A stretch of 37,548 nucleotides of DNA. Origin: Firmicutes bacterium HGW-Firmicutes-12 (lineage in GTDB: Bacteria > Bacillota > Peptococcia > DRI-13 > PHAD01). The notes beneath the pieces were generated by a model. The model was not told the origin of the DNA. It made no database searches and saw only the letters and a list, made by a program, of their open reading frames with translations. The stretch lies in the NCBI GenBank assembly GCA_002841595.1, contig PHAD01000013.1, forward strand, positions 1 through 37,548, given 5' to 3'. Below, one piece after another: positions 17,191 through 27,138 of the stretch. The first letter of the stretch is position 1; the number at the start of each line of letters is the position of its first letter. A program made the position numbers and the translations under genes.

Positions 17191-17219
17191 GTAATACTTA
17201 TTTCGGCACGATACAGCAA
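17191..17219 (-). promoter_or_regulatory. Possible promoter of the deacylase gene
   Basis: On the minus strand, TTGCTG (17219-17214) and TATTAC (17196-17191) are separated by exactly 17 bases, about 30 bases before the ATG at 17162. This is an imperfect match but has good spacing and position. No clear plus-strand promoter was found for the divergent gene in the 157-base gap. Confidence 0.4.
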
Positions 17220-17319
17220 AATACCTCTTGTTTGCACGTTTTATTATCTTTTATTCGCAGGAAGTGGGCTAAATATGTAGAAAATAACATGTAAAGGAAA
17301 TATACATGGAGTGATGGTT

Positions 17320-18423
17320 GTGCAAGAGCAGGATTTTGTTATTAAACCGGGTGATGTCATACAGGTAAAGACCCTATCGCCTTTGTACCGCGAAGAATAT
17401 ACTGCTGAAATCCTATCTATTAGAGACTGTACACTGCAAACAAGCATGCCTGTACATCAAGGTAAACTTGCACTTTTAGGGGCCGGAATCCCTGTTGACC
17501 TGCTTTGTGTACGCAACGGGTTTAGTTTTGCTTCAGAGGTAGTAAGCCGTGTATTCAAACCTAATCCACATTTAATACTACGTTTACCCTATAGCTTATG
17601 TAAAAAGCAAAGACAAATGCCCCGTGTAATCACTGTAACTAGCGGTAAAGGCGGGGTGGGAAAGACTACTTTCACTATTAACTTGGCTATTAGCCTAGCG
17701 GAATTAGGTCAAAGGGTTTTTATCATTGATGCAGACCTAGGTACAGCTAATATTGATGTCTTGCTTAATTTGCATCCTAAATACAACCTTACCCATATAA
17801 TCAACAAAGAGAAAGAACTCCTCGACATTATTGTAGAAGGTCCTGGCGGTATTCATGTAATTCCAGGCGGTTCCGGATTACAATATCTGGCTAATATGGA
17901 AGACCGGCAGTTCGACTACTTAATCTCCAACCTACAAATGTTGGAACAGTATGCCGATATTATAATAATTGATACTGGAGCCGGGCTAAGCAAAAATGTT
18001 ATAAATTTTGTCCTAGCCGCCGACAGCGTTATCGTTGTTACAACACCTGAGCCTCATTCCATCACCGATGCTTATGCAATAATGAAAGTACTGGATGAAC
18101 ACAAGTTTAATACTTCTCCTTACCTTCTACTTAACAAGGTGGACTCATTGAAGGAGTATCAAGATATTTCCAGTAAAATAATTGAAGTCGCCAATCGTTT
18201 TTTGAGTTTAAAAATTAGTGCACTAGGGTATATACTTGAAGACCCGGTAGTGCCTAAAGCCAATCGTCGACTAGTACCTTTTTTTCTAGAGTATCCGGAT
18301 GCTGCAGCTACTCGTTGCGTAAAAAACATTGCCCAACAGCTACTCAATCCAGAAAAGGAATTGCAGCCTCTTGTTAATAATCGTAATTTTTTCTCTAAAA
18401 TAAAAGATCTTTTTAACAGATAA
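17320..18423 (+). CDS. FlhG/MinD-type ATPase with YcgR/PilZN-like N-terminal domain
   Basis: A 367-residue two-domain protein. Residues about 5-102 match the N-terminal domain of YcgR-type flagellar brake proteins: KPGDVIQV, the TSMPVHQGKLALL core, GFSFASEVVSRV, then PHLILRLPY and QRQMPR. That last block holds an R-x-x-x-R (Arg98, Arg102), the motif that in YcgR proteins leads into the PilZ barrel and binds c-di-GMP. Here no PilZ barrel follows; the next residues are a MinD/FlhG ATPase with deviant Walker A KGGVGKT (110-116), the DADLGTANIDVLL switch (137-149) and Walker B IIIIDTGAG (214-222). FlhG proteins set flagellar number and placement. GTG at 17320 has GGAG 8 bases upstream; GTG 17311 and ATG 17314 are alternatives. 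It converges with a diguanylate cyclase gene, 10 bases apart. The ATPase call is firm; the domain fusion is my reading of motifs. Confidence 0.88.
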   Translation: MQEQDFVIKPGDVIQVKTLSPLYREEYTAEILSIRDCTLQTSMPVHQGKLALLGAGIPVDLLCVRNGFSFASEVVSRVFKPNPHLILRLPYSLCKKQRQMPRVITVTSGKGGVGKTTFTINLAISLAELGQRVFIIDADLGTANIDVLLNLHPKYNLTHIINKEKELLDIIVEGPGGIHVIPGGSGLQYLANMEDRQFDYLISNLQMLEQYADIIIIDTGAGLSKNVINFVLAADSVIVVTTPEPHSITDAYAIMKVLDEHKFNTSPYLLLNKVDSLKEYQDISSKIIEVANRFLSLKISALGYILEDPVVPKANRRLVPFFLEYPDAAATRCVKNIAQQLLNPEKELQPLVNNRNFFSKIKDLFNR

Positions 18424-18433
18424 TCTTCTTTAT

Positions 18434-19333
18434 TTACTCTACTCTGCAAACCCTGTTCTTTCCTTGCTTCTTAGCAATATAAACTCCCTCATCTGCTTTA
18501 AAAACCTGGCGATCTATATTGCTCATATCCGTATTCTTATCAGCAATGGTATATCCGAAACTAGCTGTAACATTTATTTTCTTTTTGTCTTCATTATCTA
18601 AATAAATAGTCAATTTTTCTACACTTTTTCGTAACCGTTCCGCAATCTCTGCAGCTAAAGAGGCATCTACGCCAGGTAGGCAAACTATCAGTTCTTCTCC
18701 TCCATAACGCCCCACAAAGTCATATTTTCTTACAACTCTGTTTATTTCTGAGGAAACCTTCTGCAGTACAATATCCCCAACTTGATGGCCATAAGTGTCA
18801 TTAACACTTTTAAAATTATCTATGTCCAACATCATTATTGATAAAGGAAGATCAAAACGCTGACACCTCTGAACTTCACCTTCCAAACGTTCAAAAAAAG
18901 CCCTTCGGTTTAATAAACCGGTCAGGGTATCAGTCATTGCCATATGCATCAATTTATTTTCTAACTCTATGATCCTTCGGCCTATTTTTAACCGATACTT
19001 TAACTCGATTTCATTGAAAGGTTTTGCAACGTAATCGTCTGCCCCAGCTTCCAAACCTGATATTATATTCTCCTGCCCTGTCATATTAGTCAAAAGAATG
19101 ATATAGCGGTATTGGCGCTCTAAACTTGCACGAATTCTTCTGCATACTTCCAGCCCGTTCATCTCTGGCATGACCCAATCAAGTATGATTAACTGGGGAC
19201 TATTCACTTGTTCTATTCTCTCTAATGCTTGTATCCCGTTCTCGGCAACAACAACCTTATAGCCCCATTCCTCTAAGATTGTGCTCATAATTGTACGATA
19301 ATATTTACTATCTTCCGCAAGCAAAATCTGCAA
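18434..19333 (-). CDS. Response regulator with GGDEF diguanylate cyclase domain (PleD-like)
   Basis: A 299-residue protein that would make c-di-GMP from two GTP in response to phosphorylation. The receiver domain covers 1-120, with acidic pocket Glu7/Asp8, phosphoacceptor Asp52 (LDWVMPEMNG), Thr82 and Lys104-Pro105. A short helix leads to a GGDEF domain with TDTLTGLLNRR (134-144), LDIDNFKSVND, and the active-site variant GGEEL (211-215), an accepted catalytic form. The inhibitory I-site RxxD (Arg202, Asp205) sits five residues before it, so product feedback is expected. The start is a TTG at 19331-19333 with AAAGAGGG 7 bases upstream; an in-frame TTG six codons earlier lacks a site. No histidine kinase is adjacent. 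It faces the PilZN-MinD gene tail to tail. Confidence 0.93.
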   Translation of the reverse strand: MQILLAEDSKYYRTIMSTILEEWGYKVVVAENGIQALERIEQVNSPQLIILDWVMPEMNGLEVCRRIRASLERQYRYIILLTNMTGQENIISGLEAGADDYVAKPFNEIELKYRLKIGRRIIELENKLMHMAMTDTLTGLLNRRAFFERLEGEVQRCQRFDLPLSIMMLDIDNFKSVNDTYGHQVGDIVLQKVSSEINRVVRKYDFVGRYGGEELIVCLPGVDASLAAEIAERLRKSVEKLTIYLDNEDKKKINVTASFGYTIADKNTDMSNIDRQVFKADEGVYIAKKQGKNRVCRVE

Positions 19334-19420
19334 GGCCAATCCCTCTTTCAATTTTTATTCACTTACTTAAATTGCTTTCTCTTAATGCTAGATATTCCCT
19401 GCTATATTTATAAAATTTTT

Positions 19421-19466
19421 CAAATAAAGAAATCAGATGGTTTTAACAATCCCTCCATCTGATTTC
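19421..19466 (-). terminator. Intrinsic terminator of the ilv-leu operon
   Basis: GAAATCAGATGG (19429-19440) and CCATCTGATTTC (19455-19466) form a perfect 12-bp stem with a 14-base loop. On the minus strand it is followed by TTTATTTG; the plus-strand side is also T-rich. It lies about 45 bases after the leuB stop. Confidence 0.88.
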
Positions 19467-19509
19467 TTATTATTTCATTACTATAGAACTTATTAGATAC
19501 TATACTTCA

Positions 19510-20574
19510 CTATTTAATTTGTTCTGCTATAGCTTTACCCATCTCGCGAGTACCAACTAAACCCAACCCTTTGGTCCATATATCCGCCGTTCTCAAACCA
19601 GCTATAAGCACATTTTCAACGGCTTTTTCTACATCTTCAGCCGCCTGGCGATGATTGAATGATATGTCAAGCATCATCGCTACTGAAAGAATAGCTGCTA
19701 AGGGATTGGCCTTATTCTGGCCGGCAATGTCTGGAGCCGAACCATGAATCGGTTCGTACAGGGCAATGCCCTCCCCAATACTTGCTGAAGGTAGCATGCC
19801 AAGTGACGCACCGAGAACTGACGCTTGGTCAGAAAGAATATCTCCAAACATGTTTTCAGTAACAATAATATCAAACTGCGCTGGATTGAGACATAACTGC
19901 ATAGCACAGTTATCAACATATAGATGGTTAAGGGTTATTTTCGGGTAATTTAAGGCCTCTTCCTCTGCAATTTTGCGCCACAAACGCGATGTTTCCAGAA
20001 CATTGGCTTTGTCAACAGAGGTGATTCTATTTCTTCTTGTACCTGCAATATCCATAGCCTTTTTTATTATCCGGCGTATTTGCATGTCGTTATATTCAAT
20101 TGTATCAAAGGCAGCTGTACTCTCACCCTCATGGCTAGTGCCCTTTTTACCAAAATAGGCTCCACCAATCAGCTCCCGCACTATCAGGATATCTACACCT
20201 TCGACAACATGATTCTTAAACGGGGATTGCTCCAAAAGCTGGGGCCAACACTTTACAGGCCTAAGATTAGCGAATAGATCCGATCCTTTGCGCAACTCGA
20301 GCAAGCCTTTTTCCGGCCTTATATCTGATGGTAATGCATCCCACTTAGGACCACCAACTGATCCCAATATGATGACATCACTAGCTTGAACCTTCTTTAG
20401 TGTTTCTTGCGGCAAAGGCTTACCGGTAGCATCTATAGCTTGCCCGCCAATCATACCCTCACTGATGGTGTATTCCAGGGAATATTTGCTTTTTACAGCA
20501 TCTAGCACAATCATTGCCTGTTCTACAACCTCCGGTCCGACACCGTCACCCGGTAAGAGCAATATCTCAATCAC
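19510..20574 (-). CDS. leuB: 3-isopropylmalate dehydrogenase
   Basis: A 354-residue NAD-dependent decarboxylating dehydrogenase, the third leucine-specific step, which produces 2-oxoisocaproate. Family motifs are clear: LPGDGVGPEV near the start, the RELIGGAYFG block with the active-site Tyr, LYVDNCAMQL, and NMFGDILSDQASV with the metal-binding Asp residues. The GTG at 20572-20574 lies within the leuD 3' end (8-base overlap, GGTGATTGA), so it is translationally coupled. It is the last gene of the operon, before the terminator at 19421-19466. Confidence 0.98.
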   Translation of the reverse strand: MIEILLLPGDGVGPEVVEQAMIVLDAVKSKYSLEYTISEGMIGGQAIDATGKPLPQETLKKVQASDVIILGSVGGPKWDALPSDIRPEKGLLELRKGSDLFANLRPVKCWPQLLEQSPFKNHVVEGVDILIVRELIGGAYFGKKGTSHEGESTAAFDTIEYNDMQIRRIIKKAMDIAGTRRNRITSVDKANVLETSRLWRKIAEEEALNYPKITLNHLYVDNCAMQLCLNPAQFDIIVTENMFGDILSDQASVLGASLGMLPSASIGEGIALYEPIHGSAPDIAGQNKANPLAAILSVAMMLDISFNHRQAAEDVEKAVENVLIAGLRTADIWTKGLGLVGTREMGKAIAEQIK

Positions 20575-21070
20575 CTTTTTTCACCTTCTCTGCTACATGT
20601 GGGATCAACCCTCCGCTAAGCAATATTTCTAAAATAAACGGTGGAAAAGGTTCTCCCTTGTATTGCTCTGAAGTAGTATGATTAATAATCGTTCCTTCTC
20701 TAGGATCAACTTCGAGTTTATCTCCCTCTTTTATCGCACGACAAGCCTCCGGCGCTACAATGATAGGAAGTCCAATATTAATGGCATTACGATAAAAGAT
20801 ACGTGCATAGCTTTCAGCAAGCACGCAGCTAAAACCAGCGTATTTTATCGCGATCGGGGCATGTTCCCTGGAACTACCGCATCCGAAGTTCCTACCTGCG
20901 ACAAGAATATCCCCAGGATTTACTTTCTCATCGAGCTGTGGAATGAGGTCTTCCAAACAATGCGAAGCAAGATACTCCGGTTCGGAGCTATTTAGGTAAC
21001 GAGCAGCTATAATGAGATCTGTGTCAATATCATCGCCTAACTTAAAGACTCGACCTTTTAGAATCTGCAT
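20567..21070 (-). CDS. leuD: 3-isopropylmalate dehydratase small subunit
   Basis: A 167-residue swivel domain of isopropylmalate isomerase, partner of LeuC. GDDIDTDLI (12-20) and NFGCGSSREH (61-70) are the characteristic blocks. It is the short form paired with the 420-residue LeuC, as in archaea and many Clostridia. The ATG at 21068-21070 abuts the leuC stop (TAAATG) with AGGAGG 8 bases upstream, and the gene overlaps leuB. The complex isomerises 2- to 3-isopropylmalate in the cytoplasm. Confidence 0.97.
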   Translation of the reverse strand: MQILKGRVFKLGDDIDTDLIIAARYLNSSEPEYLASHCLEDLIPQLDEKVNPGDILVAGRNFGCGSSREHAPIAIKYAGFSCVLAESYARIFYRNAINIGLPIIVAPEACRAIKEGDKLEVDPREGTIINHTTSEQYKGEPFPPFILEILLSGGLIPHVAEKVKKGD

Positions 21071-22336
21071 TTATAAAACCTCCTCAGGTGAAGCAATACG
21101 TCCTAGGACGGCCGATGCGGCAGCAATTGCAGGATTAGATAGGTATACTTCACTTTCGGGATGTCCCATCCTACCTACAAAATTCCTATTCGTAGTCGAT
21201 ACAGCACGTTCGCCTTTAGCTAAAATCCCCATATAACCACCTAAGCATGGACCACAGGTAGGAGTACTGACAACAGCTCCTGCTTCAACAAATATTTGTA
21301 CTAATCCTGCGTTTACTGCCTGCATATATATCTGTTGAGTGCCTGGAATAACAATAGCCCTCAAATCAGGATGCACTTTTTTACCCTTCATGATTTGGGC
21401 TGCTATCTGTAAATCCTCAAACCTTCCATTAGTACACGATCCTATAACAACCTGATCAATCTTAACATGAGTGCTGTCCGCTACTGACCTGGTATTTGAT
21501 GGTAGGTGAGGAAAGGCAACCTGTGGTTCTAAATCAGTAACATCTATCTCTATTACTTCACTATATTTTGCATCAGCATCACTTTCATAGACTTTCCATG
21601 GTTTTTTGGCCCTGTCTTTGACATATTCAATAGTTTTGTCATCCGGTGCGATTAACCCTGCTTTCGCCCCTGCTTCAATGGCCATATTCGCCATAGTCAA
21701 ACGCCCATCAACAGAAAGATTGGTAACAGCTTCGCCCGTAAACTCCATTGCTTTATACTGAGCTCCATCAACACCTATTTTTCCTATGATCGCCAAAATA
21801 TAGTCTTTTCCACTTACCCATTTATTCTTTGGTTTACCAGTAAGAACAAATTTAATGCTTTCTGGTACTCTAAACCATATTTCACCCATGGCCATTCCTA
21901 CAGCCAAGTCAGTGCTTCCTACGCCGGTAGAAAAAGCTCCCAACCCGCCATATGTACAGGTATGTGAGTCTGCCCCTATTACCAAGTCACCAGGTACAAC
22001 TAATCCTTGCTCCGGCAAAAAGCAGTGCTCTATACCGTTTCTTCCAACCTCATAATAATGGGCTAAATCTTGTTCTCTCGAAAACTCCTTGATGTCTCTG
22101 CACTGCTCTGCTGACTTTATATCCTTAGCGGGTGCAAAATGATCTGGTATTAACACGACCTTGTTCTTATCAAAGACCAAATCTAAACCTATTTTTCGAA
22201 ATTCCTTTATGGCTAGCGGACCGGTGATATCATTTGCCAAAACTAAATCAAGCTTAGCATTGATAAGCTCTCCTGGGGTAACCTTTGAAAGCCCGGCATG
22301 GGCCGCCAGGATTTTCTCGGCGATGGTCATTCCCAT
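21071..22336 (-). CDS. leuC: 3-isopropylmalate dehydratase large subunit
   Basis: A 421-residue aconitase-family catalytic subunit carrying the 4Fe-4S cluster. The cluster cysteines are Cys301 (GSCTNGR), Cys361 and Cys364 ([10 protein letters not shown]). [11 protein letters not shown] (121-131) is also typical. Its length marks the shorter 3-isopropylmalate/homoaconitate group rather than the 466-residue enterobacterial LeuC. Leucine context makes isopropylmalate the sensible substrate, although related enzymes handle homoaconitate or citramalate derivatives. ATG at 22334-22336 with GGGAGG 9 bases upstream. The cluster is oxygen-sensitive, which suits an anaerobe. Confidence 0.96.
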   Translation of the reverse strand: MGMTIAEKILAAHAGLSKVTPGELINAKLDLVLANDITGPLAIKEFRKIGLDLVFDKNKVVLIPDHFAPAKDIKSAEQCRDIKEFSREQDLAHYYEVGRNGIEHCFLPEQGLVVPGDLVIGADSHTCTYGGLGAFSTGVGSTDLAVGMAMGEIWFRVPESIKFVLTGKPKNKWVSGKDYILAIIGKIGVDGAQYKAMEFTGEAVTNLSVDGRLTMANMAIEAGAKAGLIAPDDKTIEYVKDRAKKPWKVYESDADAKYSEVIEIDVTDLEPQVAFPHLPSNTRSVADSTHVKIDQVVIGSCTNGRFEDLQIAAQIMKGKKVHPDLRAIVIPGTQQIYMQAVNAGLVQIFVEAGAVVSTPTCGPCLGGYMGILAKGERAVSTTNRNFVGRMGHPESEVYLSNPAIAAASAVLGRIASPEEVL

Positions 22337-22350
22337 AAATATCTTCCTCC

Positions 22351-23904
22351 CTATTCACTGACAACTGACACGTTTTTGAGGTCTGGATAAACCTTTATTA
22401 TTTTGTTAAGTGCATTTATATAAGCTCGGGCGCTAGCTTCGATAATATCTACGCTTAAGCCTCTTCCCATAAAGGTATTGCTACCCATACTTACACTTAC
22501 AACAACTTCGCCTTGTGCATCCGTTCCACCGGTAACAGCACTTATGCTATATGTTTCCAGTCTTACAGGAAGCTTAGTCATCTTATTTATGGCGCTGTAT
22601 GCAGCCTCAACAGGTCCATCGGCACAGGCTGCTTCTTCTAATAGTTTCCCGTTCATTCTTAGGCCTACCGTCGAGGTTGCAGCAATATTCGTTCCACTTG
22701 ATACCTGAAGATATTCTAAATGATAGTATTCTTCACTACTACCTAGAATCTGGCTATCCATCAGTATAATTAAATCTTCATCTAATATCTCTTTTTTACG
22801 ATCTGCAAGTTGTTTGAATTCAAAAAATGCTTTTTCTAAGGTTTCCCCTTCAAGGTTATATCCCAGACTTTTCAACTGCAATTTGAAGGCATGGCGTCCC
22901 GAGAGTTTACCCAACACCAGCTTCTTGCTAGTAATCCCTAACATCTCCGGATTCATGATTTCGTAGGTTTCCCGCTCTTTGATAACACCATCTTGATGTA
23001 TTCCTGATTCATGTGCAAATGCGTTCTTACCTACAATAGCCTTGTTGGGTTGTATCTGCATTCCTGTAAGTGTACTAGTCATACGACTAGTTCTATATAT
23101 CTCACGTATGTTAATATTTGTAGTGAAGCCCAAATAATTTCTTCTAGTATATAGGGCCATAACTACCTCTTCGAGAGAAGCATTACCGGCACGTTCACCA
23201 ATCCCGTTAACCGCGACCTCTACCTGTTGTGCTCCATTTCGTATGGCAGCCAGAGAATTAGCAACAGCTAATCCTAAATCATTATGACAATGGACACTGA
23301 TAATAGTCTTATCTATGTTTGGTACTCCCAAGCGGACGGCTTTAACAAATTCTCCAAACTCCCAAGGAGTAGCATAACCAACAGTATCAGGAATGTTAAT
23401 AACGGTAGCTCCTGCTTGAATTGCTATATCAAATACTTCACATAAAAAATCTAAATCACTGCGAAAAGCATCTTCAGCAGAAAACTCGACATCTTCTACT
23501 AAGCTTTTTGCTAGCTTAACACCCTCATAGGCCATCTCTTTGACTTGTTCGGTTGTCTTACAAAGTTTATGAGACATGTGTATCTGAGAAGTAGCTACAA
23601 ACGTGTGTATCCTAGGGCGATTGGCTCCTTTTACCGCCTCGTATGCTCTCTTGATATCAGCAGTTTCTGTTCGGGAAAGACCGCAGATAATAGGTCCTGT
23701 TACCTCTTTGGCTATTCGACTTACTGCGTTAAAATCACCCTCTGAGGCAATCGGAAAGCCTGCTTCAATAACATCTACACCCAAGCGTGCCAACTGCTGG
23801 GCAATAGCCAATTTTTCTTCAATATTTAAACTCACTCCTGGCGACTGCTCACCATCACGCAAGGTTGTATCAAAAATATAAACCCTTTTGTCATCTCCTG
23901 ACAC
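22351..23904 (-). CDS. leuA: 2-isopropylmalate synthase
   Basis: A 517-residue enzyme that condenses 2-oxoisovalerate with acetyl-CoA, the committed leucine step. The HMGL-like TIM barrel holds [10 protein letters not shown] (11-20; Arg16, Asp17) and [12 protein letters not shown] (203-214; His205 and His207 bind the metal), then [13 protein letters not shown]. The C-terminal dimer domain (about 390-517) is complete, so leucine feedback inhibition is expected. The start is a GTG at 23902-23904 with GGAGGG 10 bases upstream. It lies 16 bases after the second ilvB and 14 bases before leuC. Confidence 0.97.
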   Translation of the reverse strand: MSGDDKRVYIFDTTLRDGEQSPGVSLNIEEKLAIAQQLARLGVDVIEAGFPIASEGDFNAVSRIAKEVTGPIICGLSRTETADIKRAYEAVKGANRPRIHTFVATSQIHMSHKLCKTTEQVKEMAYEGVKLAKSLVEDVEFSAEDAFRSDLDFLCEVFDIAIQAGATVINIPDTVGYATPWEFGEFVKAVRLGVPNIDKTIISVHCHNDLGLAVANSLAAIRNGAQQVEVAVNGIGERAGNASLEEVVMALYTRRNYLGFTTNINIREIYRTSRMTSTLTGMQIQPNKAIVGKNAFAHESGIHQDGVIKERETYEIMNPEMLGITSKKLVLGKLSGRHAFKLQLKSLGYNLEGETLEKAFFEFKQLADRKKEILDEDLIILMDSQILGSSEEYYHLEYLQVSSGTNIAATSTVGLRMNGKLLEEAACADGPVEAAYSAINKMTKLPVRLETYSISAVTGGTDAQGEVVVSVSMGSNTFMGRGLSVDIIEASARAYINALNKIIKVYPDLKNVSVVSE

Positions 23905-23920
23905 CGTTTTAATACCCTCC

Positions 23921-25612
23921 TTATTCCACTCCGGCTAACTGATCCAAACCACAACCAGCTAAAACCATGGGATAAACATTTTCTTTGCTGGAAGTAATTA
24001 CCTCTAAGACTACCATCCCTTTATGATTGATGAACTCTTTCATTTTCTCTTTAAGTTCATCTTTCTTCTGTACTTTTAAACTAAGGGCATTATAGGCAAG
24101 CGCCAGATAATGAAAATCTGGGTTCTTTTGAAAATGAACAGCAACATGTCTACCTTCACAGTAATGATCCTGTAATTGTTTAACCATGCCCAAGCTTTGG
24201 TTATTAAGTAAGAGAATTTTTAAAGGCAGGTCATTCTCCATTGCGGTGCCTAATTCCCCCATACCCATTTGGAAACTGCCATCGCCTGTTATTGCAACTA
24301 CGGTACAATCAGGACAAGCTACCTGAGCACCAACAGCTGCCGGTATCCCGTATCCCATCGTACCTAGGCCTCCTGAACTAATAAAAGTCCGTGGTTTCCT
24401 AGCGTCATACATCTGAGCTGCCCATATTTGATGCTGCCCAACGTCGGTAGTAACAATGGCTTTTGTAGGAAGGTATTGATTTAAAAGGACCATTACATCC
24501 CTTGGTGAAACACAGTCCTCCCCTTCACATTCAGGGTTCATTTCTTTTAAGACACAACAACGCTCTACTATTTTTTCAATTTCAGCCACCCAATCAGGGT
24601 TTTCTTTTTTATGCAAACGCTGATTTAACTGGTTTAGAACGATTTTAACGTCTCCAACCAAGGGTATATCAGCTCTAACATTTTTGCCAATTTCTGCGGT
24701 ATCTATGTCTATATGAATAATACTTGCATTAGGGGCAAACTTATTTACATTACCCGTAACTCTATCGGTAAAGCGAGTCCCCAACGCAATAAATAAATCA
24801 CAAGCTTGCACAGCTAAATTCGCTTTGGCTACACCATAGGTACCCAGCATTCCTAGAGCAAGAGGATGGGCGAGAGGAATGCTACCTATGCCATTTAAGG
24901 TGTTAACCACCGGTATTTGTAAGGTTTCGGCCAATTCTATAAGCTCTTTTGAAGCATCAGCTGATATTACTCCCCCACCCGCGCAAATAAGGGGTTTTTG
25001 AGCTTTCTGAAGTACTTCACTGATTTGTTTAATCTGTCCGGCATGTCCGGTAACCTTGGGTTTATAGCTACGTAGATCTATATTTAAGTTCTCATCCGCA
25101 GTATAATCCATTTGGGTCATCATGACATCCCTAGGCAAATCAACTATAACAGGTCCTGGGCGACCACTACTGGCTATATAAAAAGCCTCTTTAATAACGT
25201 GCGGCAAGTCCGCAATGTTTTTAACTAAATAGTTGTGCTTGGAAATAGGATCTGTTATCCCAGTTATATCTACTTCTTGAAAAGCATCTGTTCCTATCAT
25301 GCTCTGAGACACTTGTGCTGTAATGGCAATCATAGGAACAGAATCCATATACGCGGTGGCAATACCTGTCACCAAATTAGTTGCTCCGGGTCCTGAAGTG
25401 GCCAAGCAAACCCCGACTTTGCCACTCGCCCTGGCATAACTATTGGCAGCATGAGCCGCTCCTTGTTCATGCCGGACCAATATATGCCTGATTTGAGTGG
25501 AATCATTTAGGGAATCAAAGATTTCTAGGGTTGCTCCTCCCGGATAACCGAAGATTATTTCCACATCTTCTTTTTCCAGACATTTAATTAATATCTCAGC
25601 ACCCGGCAACAT
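23921..25612 (-). CDS. ilvB: Acetolactate synthase catalytic subunit, second copy (Leu at the substrate-specificity position)
   Basis: A 563-residue thiamine-diphosphate enzyme with all three domains. It has the catalytic Glu in [15 protein letters not shown], the FAD-class signature RFTDRVTG, which separates AHAS from catabolic acetolactate synthase, and the ThDP/Mg motif GDGSFQMG...LLLNN. In the MVxQWQ block, where biosynthetic enzymes carry a Trp that favours 2-ketobutyrate, this copy reads MVKQLQD with Leu480 (codon 24173-24175). By analogy with the Trp-to-Leu mutant of E. coli AHAS II it should prefer pyruvate, making acetolactate for valine and leucine. ATG at 25610-25612 with GGAGGTG. 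It lies between ilvC and leuA and has no small subunit of its own; the upstream ilvN may serve both copies. Confidence 0.95.
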   Translation of the reverse strand: MLPGAEILIKCLEKEDVEIIFGYPGGATLEIFDSLNDSTQIRHILVRHEQGAAHAANSYARASGKVGVCLATSGPGATNLVTGIATAYMDSVPMIAITAQVSQSMIGTDAFQEVDITGITDPISKHNYLVKNIADLPHVIKEAFYIASSGRPGPVIVDLPRDVMMTQMDYTADENLNIDLRSYKPKVTGHAGQIKQISEVLQKAQKPLICAGGGVISADASKELIELAETLQIPVVNTLNGIGSIPLAHPLALGMLGTYGVAKANLAVQACDLFIALGTRFTDRVTGNVNKFAPNASIIHIDIDTAEIGKNVRADIPLVGDVKIVLNQLNQRLHKKENPDWVAEIEKIVERCCVLKEMNPECEGEDCVSPRDVMVLLNQYLPTKAIVTTDVGQHQIWAAQMYDARKPRTFISSGGLGTMGYGIPAAVGAQVACPDCTVVAITGDGSFQMGMGELGTAMENDLPLKILLLNNQSLGMVKQLQDHYCEGRHVAVHFQKNPDFHYLALAYNALSLKVQKKDELKEKMKEFINHKGMVVLEVITSSKENVYPMVLAGCGLDQLAGVE

Positions 25613-25636
25613 ATTAACACCTCCAAAGGAATGTTG

Positions 25637-26650
<1,014 letters not shown>

Positions 26651-26658
26651 TTAAGTAA

Positions 26659-27138
26659 TTACTTTGTACCCCTAACCATTGCCACCTTACCGGTACGTAC
26701 TAATTCTTGGATACCGAAAGGTCTAAGTGATCTAATAATAGCCTCGATTTTTTCTTCGTCACCAGTTGCCTCGACGATTAGTGAACGCTTACCTATATCT
26801 ACAATACGGCAGCGAAAAATCTCAACTATCTGCATAATTTCCATACGAATAGCTGTATCAGCAGCTACTTTTAATAATAGGAGCTGTCTTTCCACAATTT
26901 TCTCATTTGTAATATCATTTACTTTTATTACTTCTACCTGTTTATTAAGCTGTTTACTAACCTGTTCAATGACTTTTTCATCACCTTCTACCACCAGGGT
27001 AATTCTAGATATACCTGGATCCTCCGTCTCACCAACAACAAGGCTATCAATGTTATACCCGCGTCGAGAGAAAAGTCCAGCTACATGGGATAATACACCT
27101 GGTTGGTTTTCAACCAATACGGCTAATGTGTGTCTCAC
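26659..27138 (-). CDS. ilvN: Acetolactate synthase regulatory subunit
   Basis: A 159-residue small subunit with an N-terminal ACT domain (about 3-75) and the C-terminal IlvH-type domain. It activates the catalytic subunit and confers valine feedback. Asn11, Gly14 and Asn29 (VENQPG, RRGYNIDS) match the valine-site residues of E. coli IlvH in both identity and number, so feedback sensitivity is expected. The start is a GTG at 27136-27138 with GGAGG 7 bases upstream, inside the 3' end of the first ilvB (29-base overlap), so translation is coupled. Confidence 0.97.
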   Translation of the reverse strand: MRHTLAVLVENQPGVLSHVAGLFSRRGYNIDSLVVGETEDPGISRITLVVEGDEKVIEQVSKQLNKQVEVIKVNDITNEKIVERQLLLLKVAADTAIRMEIMQIVEIFRCRIVDIGKRSLIVEATGDEEKIEAIIRSLRPFGIQELVRTGKVAMVRGTK

